From Lewinellaceae bacterium (lineage in GTDB: Bacteria > Bacteroidota > Bacteroidia > Chitinophagales > Saprospiraceae), in NCBI GenBank assembly GCA_020636275.1, contig JACJYD010000001.1, forward strand, positions 62,001-126,000: a DNA stretch of 64,000 nucleotides, written 5' to 3'. Made by a program: the position numbers and the translations under genes. Shown here one piece after another: positions 43,501 to 53,010 of this stretch (position 1 is the stretch's first letter; each line of letters opens with the position of its first letter). Below the pieces are notes generated by a model. The model made no database searches and had not been told where the DNA came from. It saw only the letters and a program-made list of their open reading frames with translations.

Positions 43501-44532
43501 ATGAAAATATTGATCACCGGAGCAGCCGGATTCATTGGCTATCACTTTGCCAAACGGCTGCTCCGGGAAACCGATTATGAGATCGTCGGGATCGATAATC
43601 TCAACGATTATTACGATCCGGCTATCAAAGCGGCCCGGTTGCGCAATCTGGGGATCGAGCAACCGGCTTCCAATTCGGTCAGTGTCTCTTTTCCCCGTTT
43701 TCATTTTTATCCGGCCGATCTGGAAGACGGTGCGACGATCAACCGGCTCTTCGAACAGCATGGGTTTGATGTTTGCGTCAACCTCGCCGCCCAGGCCGGT
43801 GTGCGCTACAGCCTCGAAAATCCGCACCCCTACGTATCCACCAACGTGGGCGGATTTTTGAACATTCTGGAAGCCGCCCGCCACTTCGGCATTCGGCATC
43901 TCATCTACGCCAGCAGTTCCAGCGTGTACGGCAACAACCGGAAAATGCCATTCTCTCCTGCCGATGCCGTCGACCACCCCGTGAGTCTATATGCGGCAAC
44001 CAAGCGGGCCAACGAATTGATGGCCCATACCTACAGCCATTTATTCGGCATCCCGACTACGGGCTTGCGGTTCTTTACCGTCTACGGCCCTCTCGGCAGA
44101 CCGGACATGGCCTATTTTCATTTCACGAAAAATATCCTGGAAGGCCGGCCGATCAAGGTGTTCAACCACGGACAAATGAAGCGCGACTTTACCTATGTCG
44201 ACGATATTGCCGAGGCCATGTACCGCTTGCTCGATAAAGCCCCCGCCCCCGGAAAGAACGGCGAGGGCCCAGACCATTCGGACGCCCCCTTCGCACTCTA
44301 CAACATCGGCAATCATCAGCCTGTACCACTGATGCATTTCATCGAGACCATCGAACGAACCGTGGAAAAGAAGGCGAATATCGAATGGCTCCCCATGCAG
44401 CCCGGCGATCTGGAAGAAACCTATGCCGATATCAGGGGCCTGCAGGACCTGGTAGATTTTCAACCCTCGACGCCGTTGGAAGTCGGTTTACCCCGATTCA
44501 TTGAATGGTACCGGGCGTTTTATGGCGTGTAA
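43501..44532 (+). CDS. UDP-glucuronate 4-epimerase-like SDR enzyme
   Basis: This 343-residue extended short-chain dehydrogenase has the NAD motif GAAGFIG at 7-13. DNLNDYYDPAIKAARL (anchors NLNDYYDP) is the signature of UDP-glucuronate 4-epimerases (CapI/LspL type). The catalytic Ser/Tyr/Lys are in SSSSVYG and YAATKRANE. It would give UDP-galacturonate from UDP-glucuronate. UDP-glucose dehydrogenase proper is not in the window unless the TviB-like enzyme serves. Confidence 0.88.
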   Translation: MKILITGAAGFIGYHFAKRLLRETDYEIVGIDNLNDYYDPAIKAARLRNLGIEQPASNSVSVSFPRFHFYPADLEDGATINRLFEQHGFDVCVNLAAQAGVRYSLENPHPYVSTNVGGFLNILEAARHFGIRHLIYASSSSVYGNNRKMPFSPADAVDHPVSLYAATKRANELMAHTYSHLFGIPTTGLRFFTVYGPLGRPDMAYFHFTKNILEGRPIKVFNHGQMKRDFTYVDDIAEAMYRLLDKAPAPGKNGEGPDHSDAPFALYNIGNHQPVPLMHFIETIERTVEKKANIEWLPMQPGDLEETYADIRGLQDLVDFQPSTPLEVGLPRFIEWYRAFYGV

Positions 44533-44570
44533 AGTGGTTTATTAACCTCATATTCTCCAAAACGACAAAA

Positions 44571-45656
44571 ATGAAGATCCTCCAAATAGTAGGCGCACGC
44601 CCCAATTTTATGAAAGTAGCTCCTCTGCACCGGGCGTTTTCCGGCAGACAGGGAGTGGTTTCGAAGATCGTTCATACAGGCCAGCACTACGATGCGAAGA
44701 TGAGCGACGTCTTTTTTAACCAACTGGAATTGCCGGAGCCCGACCACTACCTGGGCGTTGGAGGTGGGACACATACCCAACAGACAGCCCGCATCATGTT
44801 AAAGTTTGAGGAGGTCATGAACGAAGAAAAGCCGGATCTGGTATTAGTCGTGGGCGATGTAACCTCTACCATAGCCTGCGCCCTGGTAGCCGTAAAAATG
44901 GGGGTGCCGGTGGCGCACGTCGAAGCCGGCTTGCGCAGCGGCGACCGGACGATGCCCGAGGAGATCAACCGGATATTGACGGACAGTATCTCAGATCATT
45001 TGTTTGTAACCGAACAAAGCGGCCTCGTTAACCTGGCCAAAGAAGGGGTGGCAGACGAGAAGGTCCATTTTACGGGAAATGTGATGATCGATTCCCTGAT
45101 CTATTACCGCGAAAAAGCAAGAAAACTCCCCAACCTGGATGCATTGGGCCTGGAAAAAGGCGAATACGTGCTGATGACCATGCACCGCCCTTCCAACGTC
45201 GACTATCAGGAGGGCTTGCAGAACATATACAGGATCATTGAGTCTATTTCCCCGCACAAAAAAGTAGTTTTTCCCATCCATCCCCGTACAGCCAACAATG
45301 CAGAGAAATTGGGCCTTTTGGATTCCTGGAAAGCCATGCCCGGCCTTCAAATGCTCGAACCGCAGGGCTACCTCGAGTTCCTGAACCTGATGCAAAATGC
45401 CTTTTTGTTGGTGACCGATTCAGGGGGGATACAAGAGGAGACCACTTATTTACAAGTGCCCTGCTTTACTTTCCGCAACAGCACCGAACGACCGGTGACG
45501 GTAACCCTGGGCACCAACCGATTGTTTCCCGATTTGGACCCCGAGCGCATTTCTGCCCACTTTCAGAAATTACTTTCAGGAGAAAGCCAGAAAGGAACCA
45601 TTCCCCCATTCTGGGATGGGATGGCTGCGGAACGGATCGCCGCCATCCTGTCTTAA
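44571..45656 (+). CDS. wecB: UDP-N-acetylglucosamine 2-epimerase (non-hydrolysing)
   Basis: This 361-residue enzyme interconverts UDP-GlcNAc and UDP-ManNAc. I start at the ATG at 44571 (MKILQIVGARPNFMK), as the longer frame overlaps the preceding gene with unrelated residues. GARPNFMKVAPL, HVEAGLRSGD and the C-terminal DSGGIQEE motif are all typical. It may instead act on UDP-diacetamido-uronate (WbpI role), considering the WbpA and WbpD homologues upstream. It could produce a ManNAc-derived unit for the polysaccharide. Confidence 0.92.
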   Translation: MKILQIVGARPNFMKVAPLHRAFSGRQGVVSKIVHTGQHYDAKMSDVFFNQLELPEPDHYLGVGGGTHTQQTARIMLKFEEVMNEEKPDLVLVVGDVTSTIACALVAVKMGVPVAHVEAGLRSGDRTMPEEINRILTDSISDHLFVTEQSGLVNLAKEGVADEKVHFTGNVMIDSLIYYREKARKLPNLDALGLEKGEYVLMTMHRPSNVDYQEGLQNIYRIIESISPHKKVVFPIHPRTANNAEKLGLLDSWKAMPGLQMLEPQGYLEFLNLMQNAFLLVTDSGGIQEETTYLQVPCFTFRNSTERPVTVTLGTNRLFPDLDPERISAHFQKLLSGESQKGTIPPFWDGMAAERIAAILS

Positions 45657-45671
45657 ACCAAATTTTGCCGT

Positions 45672-45679
45672 ACTTTTGC
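45672..45679 (+). promoter_or_regulatory. Possible internal promoter element in the polysaccharide operon
   Basis: TACTTTTG matches TAnnTTTG, 30 bp upstream of the glycosyltransferase 2 start in a 52-bp gap. No good -33 is seen. Confidence 0.28.
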
Positions 45680-45708
45680 CAGGCGATTGCCCGTATGTAA
45701 AGCGTTTT

Positions 45709-46449
45709 ATGAAAATATCCATCGTCACGGTCACACTCAATCGGTGCGACACCCTTCGGGATGCCATTGAAAGCGTGTTGTCGCAAACCATTCCGGTCGA
45801 GCATATCATTGTGGATGGCGGATCGACGGACGGGACGATGGATCTGGTGCAATCTTACGGAACACGGATAGCCCGGTGGATCTCCGAACCCGATCAGGGC
45901 ATCTACGACGCGATGAACAAGGGGATCCAATTGGCAACCGGCGATATCGTCGGCATACTTAACGCCGACGATTTTTACCGGCACGAACAAGTATTGAAGC
46001 GGGTAATGAACGTTTTTGAAAAAGAAGGAGTGGATAGCGTTTACGGCGACCTGGAGTATGTGGACCCCCTGCAAACCGAACGAGTCGTCCGCGCCTGGAA
46101 AGCGGGCCGTTTCGAGGCGGAAGATTTTCTCCTGGGTTGGATGCCACCGCATCCTACTTTCTTCGTCAAAAAAAAGGTGTACGATCAACACGGATTATAC
46201 CGGCCTCAATTTTTATCCGCGGGCGATTACGAAATGATGCTTCGCCTATTGTACAAACACCGGATATCGACGGCCTATCTTCCGGAGGTGTTGGTGCGTA
46301 TGCGCACAGGAGGGGTGAGCAACCGAAATATCTGGCGACGGCTGGCGGCCAATGCTGAAGACCGGCAAGCCTGGCGAGTTAACGGGATCAAGGCCCCCTT
46401 TTATACGACCATTCTGAAACCCCTCCGAAAGGTGGGGCAGTTTTTCTAA
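45709..46449 (+). CDS. Family 2 glycosyltransferase
   Basis: This GT-A enzyme has 246 residues. I begin at the ATG at 45709 (MKISIVTVTLNR); the longer frame would run into the preceding gene. The nucleotide loop SIVTVTLNRCDTL and the VDGGSTDGT motif are typical. The DxD-type NADD lies near residue 85. WMPPHPTFFVKKKVYD, anchors PPHPTFF, appears in colanic-acid-type WcaA/WcaE transferases. It adds one sugar to a lipid-linked unit at the inner membrane face; donor unknown. Confidence 0.9.
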   Translation: MKISIVTVTLNRCDTLRDAIESVLSQTIPVEHIIVDGGSTDGTMDLVQSYGTRIARWISEPDQGIYDAMNKGIQLATGDIVGILNADDFYRHEQVLKRVMNVFEKEGVDSVYGDLEYVDPLQTERVVRAWKAGRFEAEDFLLGWMPPHPTFFVKKKVYDQHGLYRPQFLSAGDYEMMLRLLYKHRISTAYLPEVLVRMRTGGVSNRNIWRRLAANAEDRQAWRVNGIKAPFYTTILKPLRKVGQFF

Positions 46450-46497
46450 ACTTTTTTCTGTTGGTCTACCGGACCAATGGTAAAAAAAAACTTTTTT

Positions 46498-47610
46498 ATG
46501 AAAAAAGCGCTCATTACAGGGGTTACCGGGCAGGATGGCGCCTACTTGTCCGAATTCCTTTTGAAAAAGGGCTATGAAGTGCACGGCATCAAACGGCGCA
46601 GTTCGCTATTTAACACCGAACGGGTAGACAGCATATACGAAGATCCGCATATCGACAACCGCCATTTCATTTTGCACTACGGCGACCTGACCGACTCGAC
46701 CAACCTCATTCGCATTATCCAGGAGGTGCGGCCTGACGAGATCTACAACCTGGGGGCGATGTCGCACGTGAAGGTGAGTTTTGAAATGCCGGAATACACG
46801 GCCGACGTCGATGCCATGGGGGCGCTTCGCCTGCTGGAGGCCATCCGGATACTGGGCCTGAAAGACAAGACCCGTTACTACCAGGCTTCTACGTCCGAAC
46901 TCTATGGCCTGGTGCAGGAGGTGCCCCAGTCCGAGCGCACGCCGTTTTATCCGCGATCGCCCTATGCCGTGGCCAAGTTGTATGCCTATTGGATCACCGT
47001 TAATTACCGGGAGGCCTATGGGGTGTATGCCACCAATGGTATCCTGTTCAACCACGAGAGTCCGTTGCGGGGAGAGACATTTGTAACGCGGAAGATTACG
47101 CGTGCGGTTGCCAAGATCGGGCTTGGACTTCAGGATAAAGTGTTCCTTGGCAATCTCGACGCCAAGCGCGACTGGGGCCATACCAAGGATTTTGTGGAAG
47201 CTATGTGGCTGATGTTGCAGCAATCCGAACCGGAGGATTTCGTGATCGCGACCGGTACGACCACTACGGTCCGCGAATTTGCCGTGAAGGCGTTCCGGCA
47301 GGTAGGCGTTGAATTGGCATTCAAAGGGAGCGGGATCGACGAGGTGGGGTATGTAGCTTCCTCGGGCAATCCGGATTTTCCATTGGAAGTGGGTAAGGAA
47401 GTATTGGCGATCGATCCGCGCTATTTCCGCCCCACAGAGGTTGATTTGCTGATCGGCGACCCCAAAAAGGCTAAGGAAAAACTGGGGTGGAATCCCCATC
47501 ATACCCTCGACGATCTCATTGAGGAAATGGTGCATGCCGATATTCAGCTGTTCCGGCGCGATCAATTGTTAAAAGACGCTGGTTTTCAAATAAAAAATGA
47601 ATTCGAATAG
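46498..47610 (+). CDS. gmd: GDP-mannose 4,6-dehydratase
   Basis: This 370-residue SDR enzyme converts GDP-mannose to GDP-4-keto-6-deoxymannose. GVTGQDGAYL is the NADP motif, and RRSSLFNTERVD and YQASTSELYG are Gmd signatures. The active Tyr/Lys lie in YAVAKLYAYW. I use the ATG at 46498; the frame also opens seven codons earlier in an A-rich run. It is followed by fcl, so the pair gives GDP-L-fucose. Confidence 0.96.
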   Translation: MKKALITGVTGQDGAYLSEFLLKKGYEVHGIKRRSSLFNTERVDSIYEDPHIDNRHFILHYGDLTDSTNLIRIIQEVRPDEIYNLGAMSHVKVSFEMPEYTADVDAMGALRLLEAIRILGLKDKTRYYQASTSELYGLVQEVPQSERTPFYPRSPYAVAKLYAYWITVNYREAYGVYATNGILFNHESPLRGETFVTRKITRAVAKIGLGLQDKVFLGNLDAKRDWGHTKDFVEAMWLMLQQSEPEDFVIATGTTTTVREFAVKAFRQVGVELAFKGSGIDEVGYVASSGNPDFPLEVGKEVLAIDPRYFRPTEVDLLIGDPKKAKEKLGWNPHHTLDDLIEEMVHADIQLFRRDQLLKDAGFQIKNEFE

Positions 47611-47622
47611 AAGCGGATTGGT

Positions 47623-48555
47623 ATGCGTCCAAACAATAAGATATACGTCGCCGGTCACAACGGTATGGTAGGTTCCGCCATCGTGCGGAAATTGCAACGG
47701 GAAGGTTTCAATAATCTGGTGTTGCGTTCGTCCAGGGAACTCGATCTGCGAAACCAGCAAGCCGTGCAGGACTTTTTCGCGGCGGAGAAGCCGGATTATG
47801 TTTTTTTGTCGGCCGCAAAAGTGGGTGGAATTTTGGCAAACGACACGTACCGGGCCGAGTTCATCTACGAAAACCTGATGATCGAATGCAACGTGATCCA
47901 CGCCGCCTGGCAAGCGGGTGTGGAAAAGTTGCTTTTTTTAGGTTCCTCCTGCATTTACCCCAAAAAAGCGCCCCAACCTTTAAAAGAAGATTATCTATTA
48001 ACGGGCCTGCTGGAACCGACCAATCAGCCATACGCCATCGCCAAGATCGCGGGCATCGAATTGTGCAATTCTTACCGCGCGCAATACGGCTGCGCCTTCA
48101 TTTCGGTGATGCCCACTAATTTGTATGGCCCGAACGACAATTACGATCTGGAAAAATCGCACGTTTTGCCTGCTTTGCTGCGCAAATTTCACGAAGCGAA
48201 AAAATACCACGAGCCGTCGGTGACCCTTTGGGGCTCCGGAAGTCCAAAACGCGAGTTCCTGCACGTCGATGACCTCGCGGCCGCCTGTTTCTTTTTGATG
48301 CAAACCTATAATGAACCCGGCCTGATCAACATCGGCACCGGAGAAGATATCGCCATCGCCGACCTGGCCCAACTGATCAAGAAGATCGTAGGTTATGAAG
48401 GCGCCATTGAGCACGATCTATCGAAGCCGGACGGCACACCCCGAAAGCTAATGGATGTCAGCAAGCTGGCAGCTGCCGGGTGGAAGGCCAAGATTTCGCT
48501 GGAAGCAGGTATCCGGTCGGTTTACGAAGGGCTGAAGGAGGAATCCTGGTATTGA
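47623..48555 (+). CDS. fcl: GDP-L-fucose synthase
   Basis: This 310-residue epimerase/reductase acts after Gmd. The start YVAGHNGMVGSAIVR carries the NADP loop. SSCIYPKKAPQP (about 110) and YAIAKIAGIE hold the Ser-Tyr-Lys triad. PTNLYGPNDNYD is a known substrate block. It produces GDP-L-fucose from GDP-4-keto-6-deoxymannose. It starts 12 bp after gmd and precedes manC by 18 bp, so the GDP-fucose route is contiguous. Confidence 0.96.
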   Translation: MRPNNKIYVAGHNGMVGSAIVRKLQREGFNNLVLRSSRELDLRNQQAVQDFFAAEKPDYVFLSAAKVGGILANDTYRAEFIYENLMIECNVIHAAWQAGVEKLLFLGSSCIYPKKAPQPLKEDYLLTGLLEPTNQPYAIAKIAGIELCNSYRAQYGCAFISVMPTNLYGPNDNYDLEKSHVLPALLRKFHEAKKYHEPSVTLWGSGSPKREFLHVDDLAAACFFLMQTYNEPGLINIGTGEDIAIADLAQLIKKIVGYEGAIEHDLSKPDGTPRKLMDVSKLAAAGWKAKISLEAGIRSVYEGLKEESWY

Positions 48556-48573
48556 CCGGGGAAAAGAAATACT

Positions 48574-49665
48574 ATGACAACTAACACAGCACCAACCTAT
48601 GTAGCGATCATGGCAGGAGGCGTGGGCAGCCGCTTCTGGCCGGCCAGCCGGACGAACAGCCCCAAGCAGTTTCACGATATGCTGGGCGTGGGAAAATCCC
48701 TGATCCGACTGACCTACGAGCGTTTTTTACGGCTCTGCCCTTCGGCGCACATTTTTGTCGTGACCAACCAGATATATAAGACTTTGGTCAGGGAGCACTT
48801 GCCGGAGTTGAGTGAGAATCAGATCCTCTGCGAGCCTTCCCGCAACAATACCGGGCCCTGTATCGCTTATTCGGCATTCAAACTCCATGCCCTCGATCCG
48901 AATGCCAACATGATCGTCGCGCCTTCCGACCACATCATCACCGATGAAAAGACTTTTATGGAGACGGTCCGCCACGGACTGGCCTTTACAGCTAAAGAAG
49001 ACGCGTTGGTGACGCTGGGTATTCAGCCCTCGCGGCCCGACACCGGGTACGGTTATATCCGGTTTGAGACGACCCCTGTTGCAGATCGGGTCTATCCCGT
49101 GGCCCAATTCACCGAGAAACCCGATCTGGAGCGCGCCCGGTCCTTTTTAGCCAGCGGTGATTACTTGTGGAATGCCGGCATTTTTATCTGGCGGGCCTCC
49201 TCTATTTTGAATGCCTTCGAGCAGCACGCCACCGAAATTTTCCAATTGCTCGGCGCGGAGCCGGAGGTGTATAACACCCCAGCCGAGCAGGCCTTTATCG
49301 ACCGCGAGTACCCCAAGACCCCAAGCATTTCGGTCGACTTTGCCATTATGGAGAAAGCAGAAAACGTATTTGTCATCCCCTCTGATTTCGGTTGGTCGGA
49401 TCTGGGCACCTGGGCTTCGCTGCACGCCGAGTCGGAAAAAGACGACGACAGAAATGTGGTACAGGGAAAAAAAGTGATCCTGGAAGACGTCTCCAATTCC
49501 CTTATCCGCGTCCATGGAGACAAGATCGTCGTCATAAAAGGGTTGGAAGATTTTATCGTGGTGGATGAAGGGGATATCCTGGTCATTTTCCCGAAATCGA
49601 AAGAGCAGGAGATCAAGCAGGTGACGGAAGAGGTGAGGAATCGGTTTGGAGGGGAATTTGTTTAG
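48574..49665 (+). CDS. manC: Mannose-1-phosphate guanylyltransferase
   Basis: This 363-residue enzyme makes GDP-mannose from GTP and mannose 1-phosphate, feeding gmd and fcl. The pyrophosphorylase motif MAGGVGSRFWPASR lies near residue 12, FTEKPD near 172, and a WNAGIFIW block near 190. It ends after the left-handed beta-helix part, with no fused isomerase domain as in the longer ManC forms. The hairpin at 49668 follows. Phosphomannomutase is not in the window. Confidence 0.94.
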   Translation: MTTNTAPTYVAIMAGGVGSRFWPASRTNSPKQFHDMLGVGKSLIRLTYERFLRLCPSAHIFVVTNQIYKTLVREHLPELSENQILCEPSRNNTGPCIAYSAFKLHALDPNANMIVAPSDHIITDEKTFMETVRHGLAFTAKEDALVTLGIQPSRPDTGYGYIRFETTPVADRVYPVAQFTEKPDLERARSFLASGDYLWNAGIFIWRASSILNAFEQHATEIFQLLGAEPEVYNTPAEQAFIDREYPKTPSISVDFAIMEKAENVFVIPSDFGWSDLGTWASLHAESEKDDDRNVVQGKKVILEDVSNSLIRVHGDKIVVIKGLEDFIVVDEGDILVIFPKSKEQEIKQVTEEVRNRFGGEFV

Positions 49666-49667
49666 AA

Positions 49668-49690
49668 ATGGCATTTCTAAGAAATGCCAT
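49668..49690 (+). promoter_or_regulatory. Hairpin after manC
   Basis: ATGGCATTTC-TAA-GAAATGCCAT forms a 10-bp perfect stem directly past the manC stop, with no T-run. It may be an attenuator or mRNA stabiliser within the operon. Confidence 0.4.
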
Positions 49691-49713
49691 ATCCTTGAGT
49701 AAATTGAAATAAT

Positions 49714-50880
49714 TTGAAAAAAACACCGCGAACCATAGCCCTGGTCGCAAATACGAGTTGGAACCTGGTCCATTTCCGGTTTTCCCTGGCGGAGCAATTG
49801 CAGGACAGCGGGTACCGGGTGCTGGCTATTGCCCCACCGGGAGCTTATGCCGAGCGGTTGCGCACGTACCCTTTTTCACGCTATCACGCCTGGAGCAAAC
49901 TCCGGGCGCACGGACAAAACGTGCTGCAGGAATGGGCCGCGGCCCGTGAACTCCGGCAACTTTACCGGATTTTAAGGCCTGACCTGACACTGCATTTCAC
50001 CATTAAACCCAATTTATATGGCACCTGGGCCTCTTCCCGTTTAGGCATCCCTTCCATCAGCACGATCACCGGGTTGGGGTATCCCTTCTTACACCCCGGC
50101 GGGGGAAATCGCCTGGTCCCTTTCTTATATCGAGAAGCCCTGAAAGGTACCACTGCCACTGTTTTCCAAAACGAAGATGACCGCTCCCTTTTTCTGAAAA
50201 CAGGACTGGTGGCCCCGGCAAAGACCCGGCTGATTCCCGGCTCGGGAGTGGATACCCGTTTTTTCCATCCCCTTTCCGAAAACCACCGGGAAGGGACTTT
50301 CACTTTTCTCTATGCGGGGCGCTTATTGCGCGACAAAGGCATACTGGAATACCTCAAAGCCGCGTGCCAAATCGCTGAATCGAGACCAGGTCTACGCTTT
50401 TGGATCGCCGGAGAAATGGAACCGGAAAACCCCGCAGCATTGACCAGACGCGAGTTGGACCCCTATTTTTCACATCCCGCTTTCAAATACTGGGGCTTTT
50501 TGGAAGATATTCGTCCCGTGATGGCGCAGGCTGACGTATTCGTGCTTCCCTCTTACCGGGAAGGCATGCCCAGGGCGGTGCTGGAAGCAATGGCCATGGG
50601 AAAACCGATTGTAACCACCGATGCCCCGGGTTGTAAAGAGACGGTCGAACCCGGAGAAAATGGCCTCTTGGTGCCGGTCCGGGACGAAGAGGCGCTCACC
50701 CTGGCCATGCGGCAACTCATGGAGCTCTCGCCGGCGGTATTGCGGGACATGGGCGAAAAAAGCCGGCAACGCGCGTTGGACCGGTTTAACATGCAAGCCA
50801 TCAACCAGCAGTTTTTGGACCTGATCAAAGAGGTATTAGCCGATGGAATCCCAGCGAAAAAGCGTTCAGTCGTTTTTTGA
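49714..50880 (+). CDS. Family 4 glycosyltransferase
   Basis: This 388-residue GT-B enzyme probably starts at TTG 49714 (MKKTPRTIALVAN). TVTGLGYPFL-type sequence (here TITGLGYPFLHPGGG, anchor GLGY) and FQNEDDRSLFL match the group of PglA/CapM-type transferases. The C-terminal domain has FLYAGRLLRDKGI and the conserved EX7E pattern in EGMPRAVLEAMAMGKPIVTTD, anchors EGMPR and EAMAMG. It transfers a sugar to a lipid-linked acceptor. The stop overlaps the following methyltransferase by 38 bp. Confidence 0.92.
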   Translation: MKKTPRTIALVANTSWNLVHFRFSLAEQLQDSGYRVLAIAPPGAYAERLRTYPFSRYHAWSKLRAHGQNVLQEWAAARELRQLYRILRPDLTLHFTIKPNLYGTWASSRLGIPSISTITGLGYPFLHPGGGNRLVPFLYREALKGTTATVFQNEDDRSLFLKTGLVAPAKTRLIPGSGVDTRFFHPLSENHREGTFTFLYAGRLLRDKGILEYLKAACQIAESRPGLRFWIAGEMEPENPAALTRRELDPYFSHPAFKYWGFLEDIRPVMAQADVFVLPSYREGMPRAVLEAMAMGKPIVTTDAPGCKETVEPGENGLLVPVRDEEALTLAMRQLMELSPAVLRDMGEKSRQRALDRFNMQAINQQFLDLIKEVLADGIPAKKRSVVF

Positions 50881-51607
50881 CCGGCTCGCTCCCAACTACC
50901 GGCAACGATACGAAGGAAAACAGCCCTTTTTGAAATACCTGCATGAAGAGCGGCTTGAAAAGGCTGTGGATGGATTGGATCTTTCCGGAAAAACAGTGCT
51001 GGACATTGGCGCCGGGACGGGTATCTTGTACGATCATTTGCTGCGTGCCCGTGTGCATACCCGCGAGGGGTTCGCCTATTATTCTTGCGATATCTCGGAA
51101 GCCATGCTGGCGGAGAGCCGGATCCCGCCCGATCGCCGTTGGGTGGGGACGCCCCGGGAATGCTCCTTTCCCGTACCTTCCTTTGACGCCATTTTCCTTC
51201 TCGGCGTCACCACCTATCTGACCAAAGCTGAACTGGAGGATATGCTCGACTTTATTGCCACTCACCGCTCTCCCGGAGGTATGGCCGTTTTGAGCTTCAG
51301 CAACCGGGAGTCCTGGGATTTCCAGTTTCGCCGGTTCGTGGCGCCTTTGTTGCCTAAACGGTTGTTGCGGAAAACGGTATTGGGGCAAGCGTTCCCATTT
51401 CGGGGATATTCAGTGAGGGAGGTTTGGGAAATGCTGCCGGACGGGGTCGGTATAGAGAAGGTGGTTTGGATGAATGCGACGGCATTTCCGTTCAGTCGAA
51501 TTTTCCCTGGGGCTTCCGTTCGTTTGTCAAAATGGGTGTTGGGGCTGCGTTTGCCGGATTGGATACTGAGGAAGATTTGTGGAGATTTTTTGCTTAAAAT
51601 TTCCTGA
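50843..51607 (+). CDS. SAM-dependent methyltransferase (class I)
   Basis: This 254-residue methyltransferase binds SAM through VLDIGAGTGILYDHLL (motif I, about 50-65). The acidic loop YYSCDISEAML and the DAIFLLGVTTYL block follow. The C-terminal half, with its VRLSKWVLGLRLP, has no known signature, so the acceptor cannot be named; methylation of a sugar or lipid carrier is plausible for a gene in this place. It overlaps the glycosyltransferase gene by 38 bp, so is expressed with it. It is the last plus-strand gene of the main operon. Confidence 0.85.
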   Translation: MESQRKSVQSFFDRLAPNYRQRYEGKQPFLKYLHEERLEKAVDGLDLSGKTVLDIGAGTGILYDHLLRARVHTREGFAYYSCDISEAMLAESRIPPDRRWVGTPRECSFPVPSFDAIFLLGVTTYLTKAELEDMLDFIATHRSPGGMAVLSFSNRESWDFQFRRFVAPLLPKRLLRKTVLGQAFPFRGYSVREVWEMLPDGVGIEKVVWMNATAFPFSRIFPGASVRLSKWVLGLRLPDWILRKICGDFLLKIS

Positions 51608-51714
51608 TATTCAGCATGGTGTAAATTGTTGTTTCTTGGGCTATTCATGCTATGCCTGTTGGCAGTGGGGTACATCTATTGGAAACTGTTGCTGTGAGCA
51701 GGTGCAAGGCAAGG

Positions 51715-53010
51715 TTAAATTTCCTGAATCAGCCTGCCATATTCCTCTGAAATTGCCATTGCAGAAAAACGACGGCTCCATTTCCCGACGACCTCGCCAG
51801 ATATCTCCCAATCCCGGGCATGTTCCAGGAAAGTTTCCAAACGAATTTTTGTGTTTTCTTCATCCCATGGGATGCTCAGCACGTATTCCTCATTACCTAC
51901 CATCGGCATCGCCGGGTCGGCCGGCGTTTGCATCAGATGCAGCACCGGCCTTCCTGCTATCAAATAATCCGCCCATTTGCTGGGCAGTTGGAAGGAAGTG
52001 GTATTCCCCAGCATGACCAATACATCCATTTCCTGCATCTCGGAGAGCACTTCTTCCCTTGGCAGGACCGGATGAAAGACCAGGTGTTGTTTTAATTCGG
52101 GGAAGCGGTCAAACGCCGGCCAAAATTCCTCAAAGATGGCCCCATAAATATGCAACTCCCAGTAGGTCATGGAGGAGCGAAGCCTTTCAAAAAAGAACAA
52201 CATGGGTTCCGGCTTGCGGATGTGCCGGAAAAAACTCCCGAAGTATCCAAATTGCAGGGGCCGGGCGGGGTTTTTCCAGGGAATGTGGATCGGCGGTAAA
52301 GAAGAGCTCATGGGCGAGATCACCTGGACAGGCGTTTGCAAAAGCGGGAACTGCTTGCCGTAGGCCTCCGCCAGTCCTTCGTTGGTGACGGTGATGCCGT
52401 CGGCTGTTTCCAGTACCAGGCGTTCAGCTTTTCGGTTCTTCCGATGGTACAAAAGTGCGTTATTGAGCGGATGCCGGGTTTGCAGGGAGAAAGGGTCTCC
52501 CACATCGACGATCCAATGGAGTTTTGGAAACCGCCGCTTCAGTTTTTGCGCAATCCAATGGGCGCTGAAAGGCAGCGACACGCTGATCAAGGCATCCCAC
52601 TGGCCTTTCCCCAACAATTGGATGCTTTTTTTCTGTGCTGCCGGCAGCCACAACCACGCATCATCGGGCCAATACCAGGGTTTCAACAGCCAATCGTTTA
52701 GCCGGCGAGGCCACGGGGACGGTTTCAGATGAAGCGTCTCCCCTCGCTGCGGCATTTTCCGAAAGAAATAATACGCAAGTTCCTTCACCGAATTGAACCC
52801 GGTACGGTGCAAGTGGATTCCTTCCCAAACTCCCTCCTTCGGCCAATCGGGGCTCCGGGAGCAAACCACGTGTACTTCCCATCCCAACTGCACCCATGCC
52901 CGTGCAATGGCCGTCCATCGGTAGGCCCGCGGATTGCGGTAGGGGAAGAAGTAGGGGGTGAGTAGGAGGATGCGCACGGGGGGGGTTATTTTATGGATAG
53001 CAAAAACCAC
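51715..53010 (-). CDS. Family 4-like glycosyltransferase
   Basis: This 431-residue GT-B-like protein has an N-terminal domain with ILLLTPYFFPYRNPRAYRW, anchors LTPYFFP and RAYRW, and GWEVHVVCSRS. A second domain includes LQFGYFGSFFRHIRKPEPML (anchor GYFGSFF) and ends in LPSKWADYLIAGRPVLHL, which matches the C-terminal EX7E-like region in a weakened form. It is convergent with the methyltransferase, with no terminator seen. The start overlaps the end of the flippase gene by 25 bp. Confidence 0.85.
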   Translation of the reverse strand: MVFAIHKITPPVRILLLTPYFFPYRNPRAYRWTAIARAWVQLGWEVHVVCSRSPDWPKEGVWEGIHLHRTGFNSVKELAYYFFRKMPQRGETLHLKPSPWPRRLNDWLLKPWYWPDDAWLWLPAAQKKSIQLLGKGQWDALISVSLPFSAHWIAQKLKRRFPKLHWIVDVGDPFSLQTRHPLNNALLYHRKNRKAERLVLETADGITVTNEGLAEAYGKQFPLLQTPVQVISPMSSSLPPIHIPWKNPARPLQFGYFGSFFRHIRKPEPMLFFFERLRSSMTYWELHIYGAIFEEFWPAFDRFPELKQHLVFHPVLPREEVLSEMQEMDVLVMLGNTTSFQLPSKWADYLIAGRPVLHLMQTPADPAMPMVGNEEYVLSIPWDEENTKIRLETFLEHARDWEISGEVVGKWSRRFSAMAISEEYGRLIQEI

